Assembly: GCF_016065055.1 (NCBI RefSeq)
Contig: NZ_CP065856.1
Coordinates: 3,223,836-3,287,835 of the forward strand
Origin: Halosimplex litoreum
Lineage (GTDB): Archaea; Halobacteriota; Halobacteria; Halobacteriales; Haloarculaceae
Reading direction: 5' to 3'
DNA: 64,000 nt
The position numbers and the translations under genes are program-made. Below, one piece after another: positions 7,747-15,583 of this stretch (within the stretch, counting starts at the first letter, position 1; the number at the start of each line of letters is the position of its first letter). The notes under the pieces were generated by a model. The model was not told where the DNA came from. It was given only the letters and a program-made list of their open reading frames with translations, and ran no database searches.

Positions 7747-8514
7747 ATGACTCGAGAGACGACGCGACGGAGGTTCGTGACCGGTGCCGTCGGCGCCGGG
7801 GCGGCCGGAGTTGCGACCGCCCCAGCGGCCGCACAGGAGACCGAGACCGACGGCGGCGGCACGCCGACCGGTGGGGGCACGGCCACGGGCGATGGGACCG
7901 CGGCCGGGGGCGGGACGGCCGGAGGCGGAACCGCGGCGGGCGACGGGACGGCCGGAGGCGGAACCGCCGGTGGCGGCGGGGGCGGTCAGCCCGACTTCGG
8001 CACCTTCTTCGAAGACGTGGACAACTACGACGGCTCGGTAGCGGACCTCCGTGGTGAGGGCGAACCGGCGGTCCAGGTCGGCACAGAGGCTAACGGCGGT
8101 GCCTTCGGCTTCGGTCCGCCGGCGGTCCACGTCGAGAACGGCGCGACGGTCACCTGGACCTGGACCGGAGCGGGCTGCCCGCACAACGTCGTCGCGGACG
8201 AGGGGGCGTTCGACTCGGGCGAGGCGGGCTGCGAGGAGGTCTCCCCGTTCGAGTTCACCTTCGAGGAAGACGGTATCTACCGGTATCACTGCGCACCCCA
8301 CCTCCAGCTCGGGATGAAGGGGGCCGTCGTCGTCGGGACCGACTACCCGATGGCCGACACCGGGGGTGGCGGCGGCGGTCCCGGCATCCCGACGGTCCCC
8401 GACACGGCGCTCACCCTGGGTGTCGCGGCCGGGTTCGCGATGGCGGCGACGCTCGGACTGACGTACCTCTTCATCAAGTACGGCGGCGACTTCGGCGAGT
8501 TCGACGAGGCCTGA
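7747..8514 (+). CDS. Halocyanin with long Gly-Thr linker (halocyanin B)
   Basis: 255 residues: Tat signal (TRRRFVTGAVGAG), a low-complexity Gly/Thr/Ala linker (about residues 32-78) made of repeated short units such as GGGTA and GDGTA, a cupredoxin domain and a C-terminal transmembrane helix ending FIKYGGDFGEFDEA. Copper ligands: His in CPHNV, then Cys, His, Met in YHCAPHLQLGM. The start ATG 7747 precedes the Tat motif; the upstream extension of the frame overlaps the opposite-strand gene and is not coding. It is a small blue copper electron carrier, probably between bc complex and oxidase. Confidence 0.92.
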   Translation: MTRETTRRRFVTGAVGAGAAGVATAPAAAQETETDGGGTPTGGGTATGDGTAAGGGTAGGGTAAGDGTAGGGTAGGGGGGQPDFGTFFEDVDNYDGSVADLRGEGEPAVQVGTEANGGAFGFGPPAVHVENGATVTWTWTGAGCPHNVVADEGAFDSGEAGCEEVSPFEFTFEEDGIYRYHCAPHLQLGMKGAVVVGTDYPMADTGGGGGGPGIPTVPDTALTLGVAAGFAMAATLGLTYLFIKYGGDFGEFDEA

Positions 8515-8641
8515 GCGGCGATTCGGCCGGGTAGCGGGACCGAGCGCCCGGTCGCGAGGTCCGGGCCGGGGTGGCCGGACGCCGCCGTCGGTTCGGCATC
8601 GTTCCGGTGGATTCACTACGGGCGGGTCCATACGCCCAGAC

Positions 8642-9295
8642 ATGAGCGACCAGAGCGCGGACGTGTCACGGCGGGCGTTCCTGCGCGCCGGTGCAGGCGC
8701 CACAGCAGTCGCGGCCGGTGCGGGCACCGCGGCCGCCCAGGAAGAGGGCGGCGGGGGCGGCAACGTCAAGCCGGTGTTCCCCTCCTACGTCAGCGACGCC
8801 AACGGCCCGGGCTATCAGGACATGCGCGGCAGCTCCGAAGTGACCGTCGAGGTCGGCGCGGGCTCCGGCGGATTCGCGTTCGCCCCCACGAACATCTGGG
8901 TCGACTCGGGGACGACCGTCGTCTTCGAGTTCGTCGCACCGAGTCACAACGTCAAGCCGACCGAACAGCCGGACGGCGGCGGGCTCGCCGGCACGGAGGG
9001 CGGTCAGTTCGCGACGATCCCCGAGGGAGAGACCTACGAGGTGACGCTGGAGACCGGCGGGATGTACACCTACAACTGTGCGCCGCACGAGGGTCAGGGC
9101 ATGAAAGGCGCCATCGCCGTCGGCGGCGACGTCGAGACCGAGGAGATCAGCACGCCCAGCGCCCCTTCGCGCCCGCAGGTCCCCGGCGCGGCGAAGTCCC
9201 TCGGCATCGCGACCGGCTTCGGGATGGCGGCGACGCTGGGACTGGGGTACTTCTTCATCAAGTACGGCGGCGACTACGGCGAGTACGACGAGTAG
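8642..9295 (+). CDS. Halocyanin with A-like cupredoxin and B-like tail (halocyanin C)
   Basis: 217 residues: Tat signal (SRRAFLRAGAG), short Gly linker, cupredoxin domain and C-terminal helix. The cupredoxin domain is nearly the same as that of the halocyanin at 1472 (shared YVSDANGPGY, SHNVKP, LAGTEGG, HEGQGMKGAIAVGGD), whereas the C-terminal anchor (MAATLGLGYFFIKYGGDYGE) matches the halocyanin at 7747. Ligands His, Cys, His, Met are all present. It is likely a membrane-anchored electron carrier and arose by duplication plus recombination (inference). Confidence 0.92.
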   Translation: MSDQSADVSRRAFLRAGAGATAVAAGAGTAAAQEEGGGGGNVKPVFPSYVSDANGPGYQDMRGSSEVTVEVGAGSGGFAFAPTNIWVDSGTTVVFEFVAPSHNVKPTEQPDGGGLAGTEGGQFATIPEGETYEVTLETGGMYTYNCAPHEGQGMKGAIAVGGDVETEEISTPSAPSRPQVPGAAKSLGIATGFGMAATLGLGYFFIKYGGDYGEYDE

Positions 9296-9333
9296 GCGGT
9301 CGCAGCTTCGATTCGCTTCTCCGCGGTCGCCGT

Positions 9334-9864
9334 TCAGATGGCGTCCGGCCGAGTGTGAACCGTCAGGTCGACCTCCCGGGACTGGCCCTCGATGTCGGCG
9401 ACGATCCGCTCGACGACGCGTTCGGCCTCGTTCTGGATCAACGGTTTGACCTTCTCGACGACCCACGACAGCGAGACGAACCGCGGCAGGTCGATGCTGC
9501 CGGCGTTGACCGACCCAGGGTCGTACTCGATGCGCAGCGAGACGTGCGAGGCCGCCTCGACGCCCTCGGGCGCCTCCTCGGTGGCGTCCTCGACGCGCCA
9601 GTGGCCGTCGGCGTCGATGTTCTTGACGACCCGCCAGTCGAGGCGGTTCGGTGGGTCGGCGTCGACCACTTTCGTGTGAGCGGTGTAGGTGAGTTTCCAC
9701 CAGGAAAACCGGAGCGCGTAGCGCGTGCCGGGCGAGCCGTCGCCGTCGCGACGGACCTCCTCCAGGTACTCGGAGTAGTCGGCGTACCGCGGAAAGTCGA
9801 CGATGAAGTCGTACGCCTCCGCGGGCGGCACGTGGATGACCGTGCTGACCTCGACTTCGTCCAC
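9334..9864 (-). CDS. SRPBCC/Coq10-type polyketide cyclase-fold protein
   Basis: 176 residues matching the START-like fold family that includes Coq10 and oligoketide cyclases: N-terminal strand EVSTVIHVPPAEAYDFIVDFPRYADYSEYL (split here only as a description of residues 4-33), middle beta sheet and a C-terminal helix with VEKVKPLIQNEAERVVERIV. Coq10 proteins bind quinone and are needed for respiration. Its position next to bc-complex and halocyanin genes makes a quinone- or lipid-binding role plausible, but this is inference; the fold binds many ligands. Confidence 0.75.
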   Translation of the reverse strand: MDEVEVSTVIHVPPAEAYDFIVDFPRYADYSEYLEEVRRDGDGSPGTRYALRFSWWKLTYTAHTKVVDADPPNRLDWRVVKNIDADGHWRVEDATEEAPEGVEAASHVSLRIEYDPGSVNAGSIDLPRFVSLSWVVEKVKPLIQNEAERVVERIVADIEGQSREVDLTVHTRPDAI

Positions 9865-9969
9865 ACCCGCTCTGGGGGCCGCTGTTACTAATAGCCTCGC
9901 CGACGGGGTCGTCCCCGGTCGACGACACTACCGCTCGGACGATCGGGCGGAACGACGGGCCGCGGTCAC

Positions 9970-10434
9970 TCAGGGGGCCGTCTCGGGGTCGGCCTCAACG
10001 GTCGGGTCGGCGGCGGGACCGTGGTCGTCGTAGTCGTCCCCGTCGGTGCGCTCGCGGAGGTAGACGCCGACGTAGCCGCCGACGGCGCCGGTCCCGGCGA
10101 CGACGACTGCGGTGAGGACGAGGGCGAACAGCATGACCGTGGCGAAGACGGCGAAACCCAGCGCTTCACCGCCAGCGATGGCACCGAGGCCGATACCGCC
10201 GAACACCAGCCCCAGCACCCCGAACACTGGGATCGCGGCGATCAGTCCGGAGACGGCACCGACCTTCGCGCCTCCCGCGCGGGTCCCCTGCTGGAGATAG
10301 CCCGCGACGCCGCCGCCCAGCACCGTCGCGAAGGGGATCCACGACAACACCACCATCACGACCGCGCCGAGCAGCGCGTTTACCCAGAAGTCACCCTCGC
10401 GACGCTCGACGAACGAGTCGGAGTTCGTAGCCAT
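9970..10434 (-). CDS. DUF5518 membrane protein
   Basis: 154 residues with four hydrophobic segments and the Gly-rich motif GGGVAGYLQQGTRAGGAKVGA, which marks the haloarchaeal DUF5518 family. The C-terminus is acidic. A TATA-like element (ACTTTATCG, about 10460-10468) precedes the ATG by about 28 nt. Function unknown. A paralogue lies at 57399-57776. Confidence 0.8.
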   Translation of the reverse strand: MATNSDSFVERREGDFWVNALLGAVVMVVLSWIPFATVLGGGVAGYLQQGTRAGGAKVGAVSGLIAAIPVFGVLGLVFGGIGLGAIAGGEALGFAVFATVMLFALVLTAVVVAGTGAVGGYVGVYLRERTDGDDYDDHGPAADPTVEADPETAP

Positions 10435-10530
10435 GAGGGGCCGTACGCTCGCTCAGACGATAAAGTTGCACGTCCAATATCCGGTTTACAACGCTCGAAA
10501 CGGCTGGAAATTTGTGTTTCGGCTCGATGG

Positions 10531-10953
10531 TTACCGGGAGACCGTCACCGGAACAGACGCCTTGTCGATGACGGTCTTCGCGACGCTGCCGACACGGCGC
10601 CGACGCTCGGACACCCCGCGGTGACCGACGAAGATCGCGTCGACGCCGGCGTTCTCGGCGTAGGTCGTGATCGCCTCCGCCGGTCGGCCGGTCAGCAGTT
10701 GCGTGTCGATCGCGATATCGCCGTGTTCGGTGGCTCTTTCGGCCGTCTCGGCCGCCGTGTCGAGGATCTCTTCGGCGTGGTCGACCGCGCTGTCCTCGCC
10801 CGGGAGAACGATGTCGCCGTCGACCAGTTTCGTCTCGGGGGTCAACACGTGGACGATCTCGAGACTCGCGTCCCAGGCGCTCGCCTCGCGGGCGGCGTGT
10901 TCGACCGCTCCGTCGCTCACTGTCGACCCGTCGGTCGCGACCAGATAGCGCAT
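10531..10953 (-). CDS. Universal stress protein (UspA family)
   Basis: 140 residues, a complete single Usp domain. It starts MRYLVATDGSTVSDGAVEHAA and ends with the ATP-binding loop G-x2-G-x9-GS (GHRGVSERRRRVGS) and a VPVTV strand. Such proteins bind ATP and modulate stress responses or partner transporters. A clear TATA box (GATTATATCC on the minus strand, about 10975-10984) lies 26 nt upstream, so the gene is monocistronic and leaderless. Confidence 0.92.
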   Translation of the reverse strand: MRYLVATDGSTVSDGAVEHAAREASAWDASLEIVHVLTPETKLVDGDIVLPGEDSAVDHAEEILDTAAETAERATEHGDIAIDTQLLTGRPAEAITTYAENAGVDAIFVGHRGVSERRRRVGSVAKTVIDKASVPVTVSR

Positions 10954-11084
10954 ACTCGACTATTCGGGGGCGAGGATATAATCGCTCCCGGCCGTTCCCC
11001 GTCGCCGAGAACGGGCGTCGGAACCGCGATCGCGGGCCCGAACGTCGTTGCGAGCCCGACAGACCCGTGTTGCGACCGGCACTC

Positions 11085-12146
11085 TCACTGGCGGTCGATC
11101 AGGTCGCGGAGCCGCGCGACTCGCTCGTCGGTGGGCGGGTGTGAGCGGGTCTCGACGTGGAACTCGTCTGGGTCGGGCGCCTCGGTACCGAAGCCCGCGG
11201 GGAGCAGACAGAGGCCGCGTACCTCGTCGTAGGCGAGCCGTTTGTCCGTGGTCGGAGCTTCGGCCGTCTCGTCGTCGAGCGTCGCGAGCGCGTCGGCGAG
11301 CGCGGCGGGGTCGCCGCTGAGCCGCCCGGCGGCCCGGTCGGCGGCGAACTCGCGGTACCGGGACAGCCGACGGGCGGCGACGGTCGCCGCGACTGCGAAG
11401 GCCCCCAGGGCGACGCCGCCGAGGACGACCGCGGCGACGACGCCGCCGGCGAACCCGAGCGCGTACCCGAGATCGAACGGGCTCGTGCCGGTCGCGACGG
11501 CGCCGACGGCGTAGAGGGCGGCGAGCGCGGCGGCCCAGACGACGCGGCTCCGCGCCCACGGGCCGAAGTGGTCGAGGAACGAGTAGCGGTCGCCGGTCAG
11601 GGCGGGGAGGAAGGAGGCCAGCGTCATGACGGTGGCGTCGCGGTGCTGGAGGTGCGCGAGCTCGTGCGCGAGGACGGCGTCCAGGTGGTCGGCGTCGAGC
11701 GTCGCCAACAGCCCGGTGCTGACGACGACCGTGGGGGAGCCGGCGCCGTCGAGCGCGAAGCTGTTGGGCGTCTCGCTGTCGACGACGTAGCAATCGGGCG
11801 TGGGGACGGCGGTCTGGGTGGCCAGGCGCGTCAGACGGCGGTCGAGTCCCGGGTAGGTCTCGGGGTGGGCCGGCTCGGCGTCGACCGCTGCGAGCGTCTC
11901 CCGGCGGACGTATCGCAGCTGCGCCCAGACGCTGAGGGCGACGAGCGCGGCGGCCAGCGGGAGCCACCACAGCGCGGCGACCGACCCGGAGACGCCCGCA
12001 GCGCTCGCGGCTCCGCGAACGGCGGTGCCGAGCCACGGCGCGGCCAGCGTGACGACGACGCCGACGAACAGCGCGTTCGCGACGACGACGACGGCCAGCG
12101 CCGCCGCCATCCGAACTACCAGGCCGCGGTCGTTCCGGAGGGACAC
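11085..12146 (-). CDS. M48 family membrane metalloprotease (HtpX-like)
   Basis: 353 residues from GTG 12146 (alternative ATG 12110, 341 residues). Two N-terminal transmembrane helices, then a zinc protease domain with HELAH (in VLAHELAHLQHRD), a second pair of helices and the third ligand region REFAADRAAG. The frame remains open far upstream into the divergent gene, but that part is a shadow. M48 proteases degrade misfolded membrane proteins. It differs from the second HtpX homologue at 35669 in size and in its N-terminus. The gene is divergent from the DUF4129 operon with under 100 bases between. Confidence 0.85.
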   Translation of the reverse strand: MSLRNDRGLVVRMAAALAVVVVANALFVGVVVTLAAPWLGTAVRGAASAAGVSGSVAALWWLPLAAALVALSVWAQLRYVRRETLAAVDAEPAHPETYPGLDRRLTRLATQTAVPTPDCYVVDSETPNSFALDGAGSPTVVVSTGLLATLDADHLDAVLAHELAHLQHRDATVMTLASFLPALTGDRYSFLDHFGPWARSRVVWAAALAALYAVGAVATGTSPFDLGYALGFAGGVVAAVVLGGVALGAFAVAATVAARRLSRYREFAADRAAGRLSGDPAALADALATLDDETAEAPTTDKRLAYDEVRGLCLLPAGFGTEAPDPDEFHVETRSHPPTDERVARLRDLIDRQ

Positions 12147-12240
12147 GCCCGCTCGTACTACCCGCCGGGTGAAAAGTTGTGTGGTAATTGAACTGTGTCT
12201 CGGGCGGAAAGGTTTTACCGCGAAGCGTCTAGTCTCCTTT

Positions 12241-13338
12241 GTGAGGCGTTCTGGTCCCCGCATCACGCTCGTAGCGCTGGCCGTCCTGGCGGTCGCGTTC
12301 GGTGGCACCCTCTTCCCCGCCTCGGGGTTCGGGTCGGTGCCGGCCGACGAAACCGACCTGATCGGTGCCGACCGCCCCGCCGAGCCGGGCGACCGGTCCG
12401 GTTCGGACACCGCAGGGTCCGGGCCGGCGGGGACCGTGGAACCGCTGACGGACGCCGCCGACGAATCGACGCCGGTCTCGACTGTCGCCGAGGGAGACGC
12501 GACGACGGCGACGTCGACCCCGGAACCGGAGTCGACACCGACGGCGACGCCAGTCCCCGACGGTGACGACGATGCGTCGGGCGGTGGCGGTGTCGCCGGC
12601 CTGGTGGGCTGGCTGTTCGGCGGTGGGCTGCTCGCGCTGGCCGGTGTCTCGATACTGGCGGGCCTGTCGTCGTGGTTGGACGGGGGCGGTTCGGGCGACG
12701 GACCGACGCTCGGGCCGTTCTCGTTCGGCTGGTCGTTCGGCGGGGACGGCGTCTCGCCGGCGGGACTGGTCAAGCGGATCCCGCAGACGACCATGGTCGC
12801 GCTCGTCGGTGCGTCGACCGGCACTGCCCGGGTCCTGTCGACCGCGGGCTCGGTCGCCGGGGACGTCGCCGCGGGACTCGCGACCGTCGTCGGTGGCGGG
12901 TCGCGAGCGACGGGCGGCCTGCTCGCCGGGCTGGGCGGGCTGTTCTCGTCGTCGAGCGGATCGCTGCTGTCGATCGGAGGAGTCCTGTCGGGACTGGCTA
13001 GCGGCGAGTCGGACAGTGCGAGCGGGCGCGCGCCCGACGCCGACGCGCGGACGGCCGCGGCCGTCGACCCCGAATCGAGTGACGACCCGATCCGGACGGT
13101 CGAGGGGGCGTGGGAAGCGTTCGCCGACCCGCTCGCGGTCCGCGATCGGGAGGCCCGGACACCCGGAGAACTGGCGCGGACCGCGGTCGACCGGGGGGAC
13201 CCGGCGGACCCGGTCGAACGACTCAGAGACGTGTTCAGAGACGTCCGCTACGGCGGCGTAGCGGCGACCGACGACCGAACGCGGACCGCCGTCGAGGCGG
13301 CCAGGGACGTGCTGTCCCGGCGGGAGGACGAGGAATGA
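12241..13338 (+). CDS. DUF4129 domain membrane protein
   Basis: 365 residues from GTG 12241, about 28 nt after a TATA-like GGTTTTACC. An N-terminal signal-type helix is followed by a Ser/Thr/Pro-rich extracellular stretch, a second transmembrane segment near residue 120, a Gly/Ser-rich middle and a C-terminal domain (TPGELARTAVDRG... VRDVRYGG) typical of DUF4129, the domain often fused to or next to transglutaminase-like proteins. It is the first gene of a tight four-gene operon with DUF58; its stop overlaps the next start (ATGA). Confidence 0.82.
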   Translation: MRRSGPRITLVALAVLAVAFGGTLFPASGFGSVPADETDLIGADRPAEPGDRSGSDTAGSGPAGTVEPLTDAADESTPVSTVAEGDATTATSTPEPESTPTATPVPDGDDDASGGGGVAGLVGWLFGGGLLALAGVSILAGLSSWLDGGGSGDGPTLGPFSFGWSFGGDGVSPAGLVKRIPQTTMVALVGASTGTARVLSTAGSVAGDVAAGLATVVGGGSRATGGLLAGLGGLFSSSSGSLLSIGGVLSGLASGESDSASGRAPDADARTAAAVDPESSDDPIRTVEGAWEAFADPLAVRDREARTPGELARTAVDRGDPADPVERLRDVFRDVRYGGVAATDDRTRTAVEAARDVLSRREDEE

Positions 13339-14027
13339 ACTCGCCGCCGTCGGCCGGACCGGACCGCGACCCCAGCCCTTGGAGTCTGATCATCGTTCCC
13401 GACGTCGACTTCGACCGCGGGCTCGGTGGGCGACGGGTCCGACTGGCCGCGGCCGCGGTCGGCGGTATCGCGCTCGCGACGGCGCTCGCGCTGGTCGCCG
13501 GCGTCGGCGGCCAGCGATTCGCCGACGCGGTCGACGCGGTGGTCTGGCCGGCCCGCCCGCTCGTGTACTTCGTCGCGCACTTCGCGCTCGTCCTCGGCGC
13601 CTGGTCGCTGTGGCGCGGCCGCTCGACGGGCGAGGCGACCGACGTTTCGCTCCCCGACCCGGACGACGCCGGCGGAACCCGAGACCGACTGGTCGGTGAT
13701 TCGATGGACGAAGTGCTCGACGCGCTCGGCGACCCAGAAGCCCCCGTCAAAGAGTGGCGTCGTGCGGACGTGCGGGCACGGATCCGCTCTCTGGCGGTCG
13801 ACGTGCTCCGAGAGGCCGGAACCGACGACCCGGAGGCCGCCCTGGCGACGGGCGAGTGGACCGACGACCCGCGCGCGGCGGCCTACCTGGGCGACGACGT
13901 GCCGTTGCCGGTCCGGATGCGCGTCGCCGACTGGGCGGGTGGCGATCCCTATCGTCGGCGGGTCGCGGCGACCGTCACGGAGCTGTCGGACGTCGCCGGC
14001 GTCGAGACGGAGGTGGCCGAGGCGTGA
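13335..14027 (+). CDS. Membrane protein of the DUF58 operon (DUF7269-like)
   Basis: 230 residues with two transmembrane helices near the N-terminus (about 32-55 and 70-90) and a soluble C-terminal half rich in Asp/Arg that contains a helical VLDALGDPEAPVKEWRR region. ATG 13335 overlaps the DUF4129 stop by four bases and its own stop overlaps the DUF58 GTG start. I recall this as a haloarchaea-specific partner of DUF58/DUF4129. No catalytic motif seen. Confidence 0.75.
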   Translation: MNSPPSAGPDRDPSPWSLIIVPDVDFDRGLGGRRVRLAAAAVGGIALATALALVAGVGGQRFADAVDAVVWPARPLVYFVAHFALVLGAWSLWRGRSTGEATDVSLPDPDDAGGTRDRLVGDSMDEVLDALGDPEAPVKEWRRADVRARIRSLAVDVLREAGTDDPEAALATGEWTDDPRAAAYLGDDVPLPVRMRVADWAGGDPYRRRVAATVTELSDVAGVETEVAEA

Positions 14028-15583
14028 GCGACACGCGTTCCGGGACGACGACGGACGAGCCCGACCCCTCGGCGCCGGCCGTCGACGCCGACGGGCCGGA
14101 TACCGGGTCCGAGGTCACGGCCGAGCCCGACGGTCCGGACGCCGATTCCTCGGCTGCTGCCGGCGAGCCGGAACCGTCGATCACGGGCGACGGGTCGGGC
14201 GTGACGCTGGCGGCGACGACGGGCGCGGAGACGACGGCGACGGGCGTCGAGAACCGCTGGGTCGCGGGCGTGGTCTTCGCGCTCGTGTCGGTGGCGCTGG
14301 GCGTCTTCCTGTCGAACACCGGTCTCTTCCTGGCTTCGCTCGTCGGGCTGGTCTACGCGGCGTACGCGTCGCTGTCGCGGCCGCCGTCGCCGTCGCTGGT
14401 CGCGGAGCGCCACGTCGAGCCGGTCGATCCCGCGCCGGGTGACCGAGTCGCGGTGACAGTGCGTGTCGAAAACGCCGGGGACACGCCGCTGGCGGACGTG
14501 CGCGTCGCCGACGACCCACCGGCGGACCTCGACGTGGTCGAGGGCGACGCCCGCGACGCGGGGACGATCGAACCCGGCGACCACCTCGCGGTCGAGTACG
14601 AACTCTACGCTGTCCGCGGCAAACACGCGTTCGGGGACGTGACGGCCGTCGCGCGCAGCGCGGCCGGCGAGGCAGCCAGGCGGACGGTCTTCGAGGCGGC
14701 GCAGTCGATGGTGTGTCACGCGGCGGTCGACTCGCTGCCGCTGGCCACCCAGACGGGGATCGGCGCGGGGCGCGTCGAGACGGATTCCGGCGGCGAGGGG
14801 GTAGAGTTCTACGCCACTCGCGAGTACGCGCCGGGCGACTCGGCCAGCCGCGTCGACTGGAACCGATACGCCTCGACGGGCGAGCTGACGACGGTCACCT
14901 ACCGTGAATCGAAGGCGGCGACCGTCGCCTTCGTCGTCGACGGTCGGATCCAGCGCCGCGCCGCGGACGGCGACCCGGGCGCGCGGGACCTCTGCGGGTA
15001 CGCCGCGGTCAGGCTCGCGGACGACCTCCTCGACGGGGGGACCCAGGTCGGGGCGTCGGTGGTCTCGGCGGCCGGCGCCGATTACTTCAAGACGCAGGGG
15101 ACGCTCGCGCCCGCCACTGGGACCGAGCAGTCGCTACGGTTACGAGCGCTGTTGCGGACGAAACTCGGCGTCACGGTGGACGACCTGGGCACGACGGTCG
15201 GCCGCTCGTTCGCGACTGCGACCGGCGACGCCGAGGTGGCCGGTCGTTCCGACCGCTCGGCGGGGAGACGAGGGCTCCTCGTCGGCCAGCGCCGGCTGAC
15301 CGACGAGATTCCGGCCGGTGCGCAGGTCGTCTTCGTCTCGCCGCTGCTGGACGACGACGCCGTCCGGGCGGTCGAGCGGCTGGTCGCACACGACCACGCG
15401 ACGACCGTCGTCAGCCCGGACCTGACCGGGCGGGCGACGGCCGGTGCGGCGGTCGAGCGGATCCGGCGGGCCGCCCGCGTCGGCTCGGTGACGGGCGCTC
15501 GACGGGCGCGCGTCGTCGACTGGTCGCCCGACGAGCCGCTCCAGGTCGCGGTCGACCGCGCGGCCGCGAGGTGGGAGCGATGA
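14024..15583 (+). CDS. DUF58 domain protein
   Basis: 519 residues from GTG 14024, which overlaps the previous stop. A long acidic N-terminal tail (about 75 residues) is followed by two close transmembrane helices, a beta-rich segment (VAVTVRVENAGDTPLADV) and the DUF58 core with the signature YAPGDSASRVDWNRYASTGEL. A vWA-like C-terminal part follows. DUF58 proteins usually work with a MoxR AAA+ ATPase in assembly of surface or membrane complexes; no moxR gene lies in this window. Its stop overlaps the next ATG. Confidence 0.88.
   Translation: MSDTRSGTTTDEPDPSAPAVDADGPDTGSEVTAEPDGPDADSSAAAGEPEPSITGDGSGVTLAATTGAETTATGVENRWVAGVVFALVSVALGVFLSNTGLFLASLVGLVYAAYASLSRPPSPSLVAERHVEPVDPAPGDRVAVTVRVENAGDTPLADVRVADDPPADLDVVEGDARDAGTIEPGDHLAVEYELYAVRGKHAFGDVTAVARSAAGEAARRTVFEAAQSMVCHAAVDSLPLATQTGIGAGRVETDSGGEGVEFYATREYAPGDSASRVDWNRYASTGELTTVTYRESKAATVAFVVDGRIQRRAADGDPGARDLCGYAAVRLADDLLDGGTQVGASVVSAAGADYFKTQGTLAPATGTEQSLRLRALLRTKLGVTVDDLGTTVGRSFATATGDAEVAGRSDRSAGRRGLLVGQRRLTDEIPAGAQVVFVSPLLDDDAVRAVERLVAHDHATTVVSPDLTGRATAGAAVERIRRAARVGSVTGARRARVVDWSPDEPLQVAVDRAAARWER

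Noticed and set aside
12147-12824. N-terminal extension of the M48 protease up to 12824
   Set aside because: The extension is antisense to the DUF4129 gene, Pro/Ser-rich, and passes through a promoter region; GTG 12146 or ATG 12110 fits the family length.
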